The translations under genes were made by a program, and so were the position numbers. From positions 1 through 9,290 of the forward strand of contig DYNR01000031.1 of NCBI GenBank assembly GCA_020720945.1: a DNA stretch of 9,290 nucleotides. The letters are read 5' to 3'. The stretch comes from Chthoniobacter flavus (GTDB lineage: Bacteria; Verrucomicrobiota; Verrucomicrobiia; Chthoniobacterales; DYNR01). Within the stretch, counting starts at the first letter, position 1. Each line of letters starts with the position of its first letter. This document shows positions 1-6,757 of the stretch, one piece after another. The notes under the pieces are model-generated. The model did no database searches. It was not told the origin of the DNA and worked only from the letters and a program-made list of their open reading frames with translations.

Positions 1-1126
1 AGCGGATGAAACCCCAGCGAGGGGATAGAGGCCAATAGACCAAAACCCCTCTACCCGCGACATTTTCTTCGGGAACGGTCCCCCAGTTCCTGCTGTCGCT
101 CGAATGGAAACTGTTGTCGCCCAAGGCAAAATACTTGCGAGACGGGATGGTGAAAGTTTCGGAAGGGTTTCCGAGATAGGGGAAGGGGAAGCCCGACTCC
201 AAGCCGTTGCTGTATCCTTTGTAACCGTTTTTGCAACTCATCACCCTGAGGAAAGGTTTTTGCCACGCGATTTTTCCGTTGACCAAAAGCAAAGGCGGGA
301 TGATTTGGAGAGTTTGTCCGGGTATTCCAGCAAGCCTTTTGATGTAGTGCTGGGAATCTACGCCTGGAGGTAGGGTCGCTTGGATCTTCCTGATTCCGAG
401 GGTTTTGAAAACGAACACATCCCCTTGGAGGGGGCGGGTGAAATGGTAGCTGATTTTATCGACGAGGACTTGGTCGCCAGTTTCGATGCACCCTCGGGCG
501 ATGGTTTCCCCTTTTTTGTAAAGGCGGCCAGGGCGGACTCCGAAATCTTGGACGATTTGGGCGATGGGGGCAAAAACGGTGTAGGTTTCCTTCTCGCATT
601 GGATCTTCGTAAAAACGAAAAAGTTCAACCAGGTTTCTTCACGGACGGAAACTACGGCATCGTCTTGGAGGCTTTTGGTTTCGATGTAGTTTTTCCCTAA
701 GATGAAAAACTCCAAGAAGCGGACAACGGGGTTTGGGAAAGGCTCGTCGGACGGTTTTGCGATGATGCCGTTGAGGGTGGGTTGCATTGAACCGGTCGGG
801 ATTTTGAACGGTTGGACGAAGTAGGCACGGACGGCGGCGGCGACGACGATGGCGACGAGAAGGACTTCGCAATTTTCTTTCCAGCCTGCGTGTTTTTCTG
901 GGGGGGCGGCGTGTCCCGCAATGGCATCCAAGGATTGCATGGACGCGAGAACTTCTTCTTTTTTTCCTTTGCGCAGGGCGGAGCGGAGGGCGAGAATCGC
1001 GTTTTCTAGCTCTTCCGATTTTTTGGGAGGCAGGAGGTCTTTCCGGTAGTGGTAGATTTTTTTTGCTGCCGAAAGCAGGTCTTGCGCGTCTTTGATGTAG
1101 CGTGGGGTGAAGAAAAAAAAGGCCAT
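1..1126 (-). CDS. lepB: Signal peptidase I (partial, C-terminus off left edge)
   Basis: Signal peptidase I is a membrane-bound serine protease that cuts signal peptides from exported proteins on the outer face of the inner membrane. Seen here: a charged N-terminal region of about 80 residues, a membrane segment near residues 86-103, the catalytic-serine box PTGSMQPTL (Ser113), the box GDQVLVDK (217-224), the general-base lysine in YIKRLAGIPG (Lys263), and the final conserved box LGDNSFHSSDSRNWGTVP (about 335-352). At least 375 residues are present and the frame is still open at base 1, so the C-terminus is missing. Between Ser113 and Lys263 lie about 150 residues, against roughly 55 in the E. 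coli enzyme, so there is an insertion of about 95-100 residues before the GD box. The start is the ATG at 1126, with no other in-frame start just upstream and no clear Shine-Dalgarno. It lies 36 bases after the HD-domain gene on the same strand and is probably cotranscribed with it. Confidence 0.93.
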   Translation of the reverse strand, partial: MAFFFFTPRYIKDAQDLLSAAKKIYHYRKDLLPPKKSEELENAILALRSALRKGKKEEVLASMQSLDAIAGHAAPPEKHAGWKENCEVLLVAIVVAAAVRAYFVQPFKIPTGSMQPTLNGIIAKPSDEPFPNPVVRFLEFFILGKNYIETKSLQDDAVVSVREETWLNFFVFTKIQCEKETYTVFAPIAQIVQDFGVRPGRLYKKGETIARGCIETGDQVLVDKISYHFTRPLQGDVFVFKTLGIRKIQATLPPGVDSQHYIKRLAGIPGQTLQIIPPLLLVNGKIAWQKPFLRVMSCKNGYKGYSNGLESGFPFPYLGNPSETFTIPSRKYFALGDNSFHSSDSRNWGTVPEENVAGRGVLVYWPLSPRWGFIR

Positions 1127-1162
1127 GGCAGGAGATTGCGGGTTGTGGGAATCGGGGAAAAA

Positions 1163-2755
1163 TCAGGCGCTCTTGATGTTGTGGACGACGATTTCTGTTT
1201 CCTCGTTTTTTTGCGAAGATTCTTTGAGAGGTTTGGGGTAGGCGACACGGGTGTGGAGCATACTTTGGAGAGAGAAGAGGAAGCTTTCGGCGATTTGGTT
1301 GAGTTCGTTGAGGGTGAGGGGGGATTCGTCCAACTGTTTGTCGCTGATGCGGGCAGCGAAGATCGCGTCGATCATTTCTTTGATTTTTGTGACGGAGGGG
1401 CGGTCTAGGCTCCGGGAGGCACTTTCTACGGAATCCGCCAAACTGAGGATGGCGGTTTCTTTGGTGCGGGGGCGGGGGCCAGGGTAGAGGAAAGTAGAAC
1501 GATCCACTTCCGGGATGTCGTCGGAGCGGAGGTTCATGATTTTGCTGCCCAGTTCGGCATCTTTTTTTTGGCTTAGGGCGCGCTGGTAAAAATACTCCAA
1601 GCGCGAGGTGCCGTGGTGTTCGCGGATGCCGTCGATGACGAGAGGGTTGAGGTGGTGTTTGATGGCGAGATCGACACCTTCTTTGACATGAGAGATGATG
1701 ATGAGGGCGCTGAGGGTGGGGGTCAAGGCATCGTGGGGGTTTTCGCCTTGGCGGATATTTTCGGTGAAGTATTCGGGTTTGACGAGTTTGCCGATGTCGT
1801 GGAAGTAGGAGGAGACGCGGCAGATGGTGGGGTTTGCGCCGATTTTTTCGGCGGCGGCTTCGGCGAGGTTTGCGACGGCGAGGCTGTGATGGTAAGTGCC
1901 TGGTGCTTCCATGCTTAGGCGTTTGAGCAGGGGGTGGTTCAGGTCTGCCATTTCCAGCCAAGAAATATCGGTTGTGACACCGAAGACGCTTTCCAAAATG
2001 GGCAGCAGTCCGCTGACGAGCATTGCGGTGACGATGCCCGAACCGAAGGCGGCGAGGGATTGGATGGCGACCAATTTCCAGTTTGTATCAGCCGGAGAAG
2101 CCCACGAGATCGGCCCGATTTGCCCGAGCAAGCAGGCCAGCAAAAAGGTGGCGGCACCGACATAAATGCCGGCGCGGATCAGGCGTCCCCGGCGGCGGAC
2201 TTGGAAAGTGGCATAGACGGCAACGAAGCCAGAAGTCAGGGAAATCAGCAAGAGAGCAGGGTCCATCGTCGGAGGCAAAAACGCCGCCCAGAGGCTACAA
2301 AAAACGGCGGCGTAGAGGCCGTGCTGTTTTCTGAATACGACGGAGAGCACCATGGGAGCCAGGGCGTAGGGGAGGAGAACCGGGATGAGGCGGGGGTCGA
2401 TGCGCCCGTGCTCGCCTTGGAGCAAGAGAGCTTTGAAAGCTAAAATTTGGAAGAAGATCGAGCTTAGGAGGAGGGAAAGCCTTGCGTTGGAGAAGGCGGT
2501 TTGCGGGTGATTGATCCAGAGTTGTCCGGTGGCAGCTAGGAGAATCAGGAGGAATGCGAAGAAATTTTTGAAAGGGGCGGGCGAGTTGCCTGTGAAAGAG
2601 ATGACGGCGAGGCCCGCGATGAAGAGGGCAAAGATGGAGGCGCGGCAAGCCCATCCCGACTGGATGGCGAGGCGGAATTGGCTTTCGTTCACGCGTCGCC
2701 GCGACTTGCGCGACGCTTTTTCTTTCGAGAGAAATTGTTTGATTAATTCGAACAT
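1163..2755 (-). CDS. pgpH: Membrane HD-domain (HDIG) phosphodiesterase, PgpH/YqfF type, lacking the extracellular domain
   Basis: The 530-residue product is a polytopic membrane protein with a C-terminal cytoplasmic HD phosphohydrolase domain. Family members such as Listeria PgpH degrade c-di-AMP; that substrate is inferred here. Seven to eight hydrophobic segments lie between residues 38 and 255. The HD domain follows: H289-H290-S, the metal-binding H319-D320 in FHDIGKLVKPEYF, TENIRQGENPHD, LIIISHVKEG (H356), IREHHGTS (H380-H381), and a late aspartate in LSLAD (D441). All expected metal ligands appear intact. Classic PgpH is about 700 residues with a long extracellular domain after the first membrane helix; here the first helix (38-54) is followed almost at once by the second (62-80), so that domain is absent. 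The ATG at 2755 was chosen because it begins a sensible N-terminus and overlaps the end of phoH by 13 bases; the open frame continuing upstream lies inside phoH. The phoH-HD order is common in bacteria. Confidence 0.9.
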   Translation of the reverse strand: MFELIKQFLSKEKASRKSRRRVNESQFRLAIQSGWACRASIFALFIAGLAVISFTGNSPAPFKNFFAFLLILLAATGQLWINHPQTAFSNARLSLLLSSIFFQILAFKALLLQGEHGRIDPRLIPVLLPYALAPMVLSVVFRKQHGLYAAVFCSLWAAFLPPTMDPALLLISLTSGFVAVYATFQVRRRGRLIRAGIYVGAATFLLACLLGQIGPISWASPADTNWKLVAIQSLAAFGSGIVTAMLVSGLLPILESVFGVTTDISWLEMADLNHPLLKRLSMEAPGTYHHSLAVANLAEAAAEKIGANPTICRVSSYFHDIGKLVKPEYFTENIRQGENPHDALTPTLSALIIISHVKEGVDLAIKHHLNPLVIDGIREHHGTSRLEYFYQRALSQKKDAELGSKIMNLRSDDIPEVDRSTFLYPGPRPRTKETAILSLADSVESASRSLDRPSVTKIKEMIDAIFAARISDKQLDESPLTLNELNQIAESFLFSLQSMLHTRVAYPKPLKESSQKNEETEIVVHNIKSA

Positions 2756-3759
2756 GATCCGTTGGGTCGAGTTGAGAGAAAAGAGGGTTCGCCGGGTTGC
2801 TGTTGGGTTTCGTTTTTTTCTCTGTGGGCTTGGTAGGCTAGGATGATCGCTTGCACGAGGGGATGGCGCACGACATCCGATTCGTCGAAGTGGTGGAAGG
2901 CGATGCCTGGGACGGCATCGAGGGCGCAGGCGGCTTCGTCCAAGCCGCTGCGTTTGTTTCTGGGCAAATCGATTTGGGTGAGGTCGCCTGTGACGGCGCA
3001 TTTCGAGTCGGAGCCGAGGCGGGTCAGGAACATGAACATTTGTTCGGCGGTGGTGTTTTGGGCTTCGTCTAAAATGACGAAAGAGCCCGAGAGGGTGCGC
3101 CCGCGCATATAGGCGAGGGGGGCGATTTCGATGATGCCTTTTTCGATGTAGCGGCGGGTTTCCTCCGGGTCCATCAAGTCGTTTAATGCGTCGTAGAGCG
3201 GGCGCAGATAGGGCAAGATTTTTTCCGTGAGGTCGCCGGGGAGGAAGCCGAGAGCTTCGCCCGCTTCGACGGCGGGGCGGGTCAGGATGATGCGTTTGAC
3301 TTTTTCTTGTTTGAGGCATTCCACGGCCAACGCGACGGCGAGGAAGGTTTTTCCCGTTCCCGCGGGGCCGAGGCCAAAAGCGATGTCGTGGTTTCTAACC
3401 GCTTGGATATAAAGGCGTTGCCCTTCGGTTCTCGCGGAGACGGGGGGTTTGTTTTTCGAGTGGTAGATTTTTGTTTGGAGGAGGAGTGGCAAGTCGCAGG
3501 GGCGGCCTTCCGAGGCGGCGCGCAGGAGGTAGAGAAATTCTTGTTTGCGGATTTCCAAGCCGGCGGCAGAGGCGGCGGCGAGTTGGTCGAAAACCGTTTT
3601 TGCGGCGTGGGTCGTCTCGCCCTCCACGCGCAGCCACGCATCGCGTGCCGTGATGGTCACGGAAAGTGCCAGTTCCAGCTCCCGTAGCAACCGCTCGTCG
3701 TTTGCGAAAAGGGCGTGCAGGGCGCGGGCGTTTTCGGATTCGATCGTGAAAGAAACCAT
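2743..3759 (-). CDS. phoH: PhoH family ATPase (PhoH/YbeZ)
   Basis: PhoH/YbeZ proteins are cytoplasmic P-loop ATPases linked to RNA metabolism and, in some bacteria, the phosphate-starvation response; the exact reaction is not settled. The 338-residue product has the usual length. An N-terminal region (about 1-95) that looks like the family's small nucleic-acid-binding-type domain precedes the ATPase. Visible motifs are the Walker A GPAGTGKT (131-138), the family-typical ILTRPAVEAGEALGFLPGD (158-176), AYMRGRTL (217-223), Walker B VILDEAQN (228-235), and TGDLTQIDLP (257-266). The start is the ATG at 3759; a TTG one codon upstream is possible but less likely, and neither has a clear ribosome binding site. 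The 3' end overlaps the HD-domain gene. In many genomes the next partner is ybeY (rRNA-processing endoribonuclease); here no ybeY follows, and lepB takes the place after the HD gene. Confidence 0.95.
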   Translation of the reverse strand: MVSFTIESENARALHALFANDERLLRELELALSVTITARDAWLRVEGETTHAAKTVFDQLAAASAAGLEIRKQEFLYLLRAASEGRPCDLPLLLQTKIYHSKNKPPVSARTEGQRLYIQAVRNHDIAFGLGPAGTGKTFLAVALAVECLKQEKVKRIILTRPAVEAGEALGFLPGDLTEKILPYLRPLYDALNDLMDPEETRRYIEKGIIEIAPLAYMRGRTLSGSFVILDEAQNTTAEQMFMFLTRLGSDSKCAVTGDLTQIDLPRNKRSGLDEAACALDAVPGIAFHHFDESDVVRHPLVQAIILAYQAHREKNETQQQPGEPSFLSTRPNGSCSN

Positions 3760-3819
3760 CAAAGAGGGCCAGAGGATTAAGCCCGGCGCGGGGGAGCCGG
3801 AAGGAGGCTAAAAAGGAGG
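3760..3819. other. 60-base spacer between the secreted-protein gene and phoH
   Basis: This spacer separates two minus-strand genes. It holds most of the short direct repeat and a weak inverted repeat, CCGGC at 3783-3787 with GCCGG at 3796-3800, around an 8-base loop. No run of T follows on the minus strand, so an intrinsic terminator is not supported. I see no convincing promoter either; phoH may be read through from the upstream secreted-protein genes. Confidence 0.4.
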
Positions 3820-3823
3820 CTAA
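3801..3823 (-). repeat. Two 11-base direct repeats, 12-base period, at the stop of the 145-residue gene
   Basis: On the + strand AAGGAGGCTAA occurs at 3801-3811 and again at 3813-3823, and a partial third copy (GGAGGC) follows at 3825-3830. Read on the minus strand each copy starts with TTAG, and since the period is 12 the second TAG (3810-3808) is in frame with the real stop TAG (3822-3820). The result is two in-frame stop codons 12 bases apart. It most likely arose by a small tandem duplication; no function is evident. Confidence 0.6.
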
Positions 3824-4257
3824 CGGAGGCCGTAAACCAACGCCCAGCGGGTTCTTTCCGAAGGGGATTTTTCCACTGTGACGATCGCCCAGTAAGCACC
3901 GGTTTGTTTCGGTTCCACGAAGGCTCCGCAGAAGCGGCCACGGTGCCAAAAATCCGCGTCCACGAGCTGCCCCTTCGGGTCGTAAACATGGACGGTGACC
4001 ACGGCGTTTTTGATGTCCGTGCCGACGATGAACCAGTAAGAATTTCCTTTGAATAGCTGGGTGCGGACCGCTTTTTTATCGCCGAGACCCAAGTCGCCGC
4101 CCCAAGCGTCTTCGCGGAAAGTGAAGCCTTGTTTGACATACGGGGTGGCACCTTCGTAAGCGAACGAAAGGGCATCGTTGACAGTGGCGCAGACATCCGA
4201 GAGAGCCAAGGGAGCGAGAGCCACGGCGGCCAGCAAAAATTTTAGGAGAGGTTTCAT
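3820..4257 (-). CDS. Small secreted protein of unknown function
   Basis: I do not recognise this 145-residue protein. It begins with a clear signal peptide: MKPLLK, a hydrophobic core to about residue 20, and a likely cut after Val-Cys-Ala24. The mature part (about 121 residues, one cysteine at 110) is rich in alternating hydrophobic and aromatic residues (GNSYWFIVGTD, VVTVHVYDPKGQLVD, TGAYWAIVTVE, RTRWALVYGLR). This suggests an all-beta sandwich resembling the pre-peptidase C-terminal (PPC) type domain found in exported proteins, but that is only a pattern impression. Its start overlaps the stop of the upstream 266-residue gene as ATGA (4254-4257), which implies translational coupling and perhaps a joint role in the cell envelope. 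It lacks a lipobox, so it is probably periplasmic or secreted. Confidence 0.8.
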   Translation of the reverse strand: MKPLLKFLLAAVALAPLALSDVCATVNDALSFAYEGATPYVKQGFTFREDAWGGDLGLGDKKAVRTQLFKGNSYWFIVGTDIKNAVVTVHVYDPKGQLVDADFWHRGRFCGAFVEPKQTGAYWAIVTVEKSPSERTRWALVYGLR

Positions 4258-5054
4258 CGGTTTTGTTGCGATATGGCCATCACGAGTTCCGAGCTGAGTT
4301 GGTTGATTTTTTTCACATCGTCTTGCGATATTTTCGTGCCGTCTTCGGTGCCTAGCAACGGGGAAATTTTAGGCAGAGTTTTGCGGATTTGCACGACTAA
4401 AGGATCCTTCTGCAATTTTTTCGGCATGGAGTCTAGGCGGCGGGAGAAAAACGAGACGAGGATGGGTTGGTGGAGGAGTTCGGCTTTGTCTTGGCGGAAT
4501 TCTTGTCCGATGAGGGAAGTGAGGACTTGGGTCCCGCGGATCCAGCCACCCAGGCTGACTAGCTGGGCCAAGTCTTCGTCATCCAATTCCCGCATAGCAC
4601 CTTTCACATCTTGGAGCGCGCCGTCAAACTCGCGTCGGACTTCGGACCAATTTCTTTTTTCCGCTTTGTCAACGATGCTTTTGCTGCGGGTGATGACGGC
4701 ATCGCGGACATTGATGGCGCTGGCGAGGTTGAGGACATCTCTCCCGATTTCCTTTACGCGTTCGGCATCTTGGGCTTGGACGGCGATGAAGCCGTCGGCG
4801 ATGACCGTGCCGAGGAGGAGTGCGACTTGGGCGCGGTTGCCGGTGTTTTTTCCGACGCTATCGCGGAGTTGGCCCCGCCAGTTCGGCGAACCCAATTTGT
4901 CCAAAACGATAAAAACTTCGCTGGGGACCGGGACGATTACATTATCGACGGAAGCCGCAGGGAAGTCCTGCAAATCAGCAGGTTGGGCGATCGTCGAAGT
5001 CAAACCGACGGTCGCCGCACAGAGGGCGAGGATTGTTTTTTTCATGGTGTGCAT
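4254..5054 (-). CDS. Secreted, mostly helical protein of unknown function
   Basis: I do not recognise this 266-residue protein. A signal peptide is evident (MKKTILALCAATVGLTSTIA, cut probably after residue 23). The rest appears mainly alpha-helical: segments such as NRAQVALLLGTVIADGFIAV (73-92), AERVKEIGRDVLNLASAI (97-114), an acidic-basic stretch through 130-165, and VSLGGWIRGTQVLTSLIG (166-183). The mature part contains no cysteine and no catalytic motif that I can name. The first ATG is at 5054; a second, in-frame ATG at 5045 gives a more typical signal peptide (MKKTI) and may be the true start. It is the first gene of the leftward block, faces hldA across a 57-base gap, and overlaps the next gene as ATGA, so the two exported proteins are probably made together. 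Confidence 0.85.
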   Translation of the reverse strand: MHTMKKTILALCAATVGLTSTIAQPADLQDFPAASVDNVIVPVPSEVFIVLDKLGSPNWRGQLRDSVGKNTGNRAQVALLLGTVIADGFIAVQAQDAERVKEIGRDVLNLASAINVRDAVITRSKSIVDKAEKRNWSEVRREFDGALQDVKGAMRELDDEDLAQLVSLGGWIRGTQVLTSLIGQEFRQDKAELLHQPILVSFFSRRLDSMPKKLQKDPLVVQIRKTLPKISPLLGTEDGTKISQDDVKKINQLSSELVMAISQQNR

Positions 5055-5111
5055 AAAAATTCTGCTTCGTTGCGAAAGGGTTTCGGGTTAAAGCTCGGTT
5101 GCTATATTGGA
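5055..5111. promoter_or_regulatory. Divergent intergenic region between the secreted-protein operon and hldA
   Basis: These 57 bases are the only place where promoters for the leftward block and for hldA could lie outside genes. On the + strand TATATT (5103-5108) looks like a -10 box but sits only 3 bases before the hldA ATG, which fits poorly unless transcription starts at or after the ATG. An inverted repeat CGAAA-GGG-TTTCG (5073-5085) lies near the centre and could be an operator or chance. No -35 box with normal spacing is clear on either strand. Confidence 0.4.
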
Positions 5112-6113
5112 ATGAATACGCAAAGATTACAACAAGTTCTTGCAGAAGCTTCGACAAAGTCGGTCGCTGTCATCGGCGATGTCATGCTCGATCGTTTTAT
5201 TTACGGGAAGGTTTCGCGCATATCGCCAGAGGCACCCGTGCCCGTGGTCGAGGTGACAAAGGAAACGCATTATCCCGGAGGGGCCGCCAATGTGGCCCGC
5301 AACTTGCGCCCGTTTTGCAGGGAGGTTTTTATTTGTGGGCTGACGGGAGAAGATACGCACGCCGCCGATTTGCGGGCGTTGATCGAAGCCGAAGCCGTTT
5401 CGCCCGAGCTTTTGATCGCGTCTTCCGAATTGACTACGACGGTCAAGACGCGGGTGATCGCCCGCCACCAGCAGGTCGTCCGGGTCGATAGGGAGAACAA
5501 AAAATCACCACCGCAAGCGATCTGGGAGCGGGCGTTGAAAACGCTGGAGGCGGCGGCGGACCGCATCGATGCGGTCATTGTGGAAGACTACGGGAAAGGC
5601 TTTCTTTCCCAGGAATTTTTGGACGGGGTGCTGGAAATTTTTCGCAAGCGGCGGGCGGTTGTCACGGTCGATCCGAATCCCGGGAACCCTTTGCAATGGA
5701 GGCCCGGCATCACTGCCATCAAACCCAACCGCAGCGAAGCGTTTGCTTCGGCGGGGGAACCCCCGTCCGAACCCGCCGATAACCCCTTGGAAGACTTGGC
5801 GTTATTGCGGGTCGGGGCGACGCTTTTGAAGCGTTGGGAGCCGGAGAGTTTGCTGGTCACTTTAGGGGAGCACGGGATGTTGCTTTTCGAGCGCGGGAAG
5901 GAACCCTACCACATCCCGACCAAAGCGCGGGAGGTCTTTGATGTTTCTGGCGCGGGAGATACGGCTATCGCGTTGTTCACGAGTGCTTTGGCTGCTGGTG
6001 CATCGTTTCAAGAAGCTGCCGAAATCTCCAATTTTGCCAGCGGGGTGGTGGTAGGGAAACTCGGGACGGCGACGCTATCGCCGCAGGAACTTTTGAAAAG
6101 CGTGGAGGCGTGA
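5112..6113 (+). CDS. hldA: D-glycero-beta-D-manno-heptose-7-phosphate kinase (monofunctional HldA/RfaE1)
   Basis: This PfkB-family sugar kinase phosphorylates heptose 7-phosphate to the 1,7-bisphosphate in the cytoplasm, a step of ADP-heptose synthesis for the LPS inner core. The 333-residue product has the highly conserved N-terminus GDVMLDRFIYGKVSRISPEA (22-41), substrate-binding GGAAN (56-60), VKTRVIARHQQVVRVDRE (111-128), VEDYGKGFL (157-165), VDPNPGNP (186-193), IKPNRSEA (203-210) and the ATP/anion-hole motif DVSGAGDT (277-284) with the expected catalytic aspartate D283. There is no C-terminal cytidylyltransferase domain, unlike bifunctional HldE of about 475 residues, so the nucleotidyl transfer must be done by a separate enzyme. 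The start at ATG 5112 matches the family N-terminus; the open frame continuing upstream lies over the opposite-strand gene. Its stop overlaps the rdgB start in TGATG. Confidence 0.95.
   Translation: MNTQRLQQVLAEASTKSVAVIGDVMLDRFIYGKVSRISPEAPVPVVEVTKETHYPGGAANVARNLRPFCREVFICGLTGEDTHAADLRALIEAEAVSPELLIASSELTTTVKTRVIARHQQVVRVDRENKKSPPQAIWERALKTLEAAADRIDAVIVEDYGKGFLSQEFLDGVLEIFRKRRAVVTVDPNPGNPLQWRPGITAIKPNRSEAFASAGEPPSEPADNPLEDLALLRVGATLLKRWEPESLLVTLGEHGMLLFERGKEPYHIPTKAREVFDVSGAGDTAIALFTSALAAGASFQEAAEISNFASGVVVGKLGTATLSPQELLKSVEA
6104..6108 (+). promoter_or_regulatory. Shine-Dalgarno of rdgB inside the end of hldA
   Basis: GGAGG lies 4 bases before the ATG at 6113 and only 1 base before the GTG at 6110. 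It favours the ATG as the start of rdgB and supports coupled translation with hldA. It is one of the few clear ribosome binding sites in the window. Confidence 0.6.
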
Positions 6114-6757
6114 TGGGCGCGGCAGACCTTGTTTTACCGGAAGATGCGAAGGCGCTTGCGCGGGCGTATCCGCTGTTGCTTTCTACGCGTAACCAACACA
6201 AAATCAAAGAGTTTTCCGAAATTTTAGGGGAGGCTTTTCCCGTTTGTGGGCTAGGGGTGATTCCCGGGTTCGGGGAGGTCGAGGAAAGCGGGGATTCTTT
6301 TGAGGCGAATGCGGCACTCAAAGCGCAGGCGGCATCGGTTTTGTATGACGGTGCGGTGATTGCGGACGATTCGGGGTTGGAGGTGGATGCGCTGGATGGT
6401 GCTCCCGGAGTTTATTCGGCGCGGTTTGCCGGAGAAGGAGCCAAGGACGGTGACAACAACCGTCTTTTGCTAGAAAAGCTCGCGGGAACTCCGGAAGGAG
6501 AGAGAACCGCGAGGTTCCGTTGCGTGATCGCATTGGCGGTGCGAGGGAAAGATGTCGCGTTTTTTGATGGGAGCATCGAGGGAAAAATCGCATTTTCGCC
6601 TGCGGGAAAAGGAGGATTTGGCTACGATCCTCTTTTCGTTCCCGCCGGATATACCCAGAGTTTTGCCGAGTTGGCGGCGGGGGTCAAAAACCAGATGAGC
6701 CACCGAGGACGGGCAGCAGAGAAGTTGCGGGCGTGGTTGGAATCGCGCGGTTCCTAA
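6113..6757 (+). CDS. rdgB: Non-canonical purine NTP pyrophosphatase (RdgB/HAM1 family)
   Basis: RdgB hydrolyses dITP, ITP and XTP to monophosphates plus pyrophosphate, keeping deaminated purines out of nucleic acids. The 214-residue product carries the family's motifs: LLSTRNQHKIKEF (22-34), SFEANAALKA (62-71), IADDSGLEVDAL (83-94) with the metal/catalytic aspartates, GAPGVYSARFAG (97-108), GKGGFGYDPLF (165-175) and MSHRGRAAEKL (195-205). Compared with most family members it has about 18 extra residues before the first motif (MGAADLVLPEDAKALARAY). The start ATG shares one base with the hldA stop (TGATG) and has GGAGG upstream. The TAA stop overlaps the TAG stop of the convergent gene by four bases. 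Confidence 0.95.
   Translation: MGAADLVLPEDAKALARAYPLLLSTRNQHKIKEFSEILGEAFPVCGLGVIPGFGEVEESGDSFEANAALKAQAASVLYDGAVIADDSGLEVDALDGAPGVYSARFAGEGAKDGDNNRLLLEKLAGTPEGERTARFRCVIALAVRGKDVAFFDGSIEGKIAFSPAGKGGFGYDPLFVPAGYTQSFAELAAGVKNQMSHRGRAAEKLRAWLESRGS

Noticed and set aside
639..1961. A 440-codon minus-strand open frame rich in Pro, Arg and His
   Set aside because: It overlaps lepB and the HD-domain gene in another frame of the same strand. Its extreme Pro/Arg/His composition is what a shifted read of C-rich codons gives, and it has no domain.
1934..2443. A 169-codon plus-strand open frame over the membrane part of the HD gene
   Set aside because: It is antisense to a well-supported gene and has the Gly/Glu/Asp-rich composition expected of a shadow frame.
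2756..3319. N-terminal extension of the HD-domain protein to 718 residues
   Set aside because: The added 188 codons lie inside phoH and read as Arg/Pro-rich nonsense. The ATG at 2755 gives a normal N-terminus with a 13-base overlap.
3783..3800. Inverted repeat CCGGC/GCCGG as a terminator between the small secreted gene and phoH
   Set aside because: The stem is only 5 bp and no T-run follows on either strand.
5103..5108. TATATT as a standard -10 box for hldA
   Set aside because: It ends 3 bases before the ATG and no -35 lies at 16-18 bases, so a standard promoter reading does not work.
4611..5111. N-terminal extension of hldA to 500 residues
   Set aside because: The extra part mirrors the secreted-protein gene on the other strand, and the family N-terminus fits the ATG at 5112.
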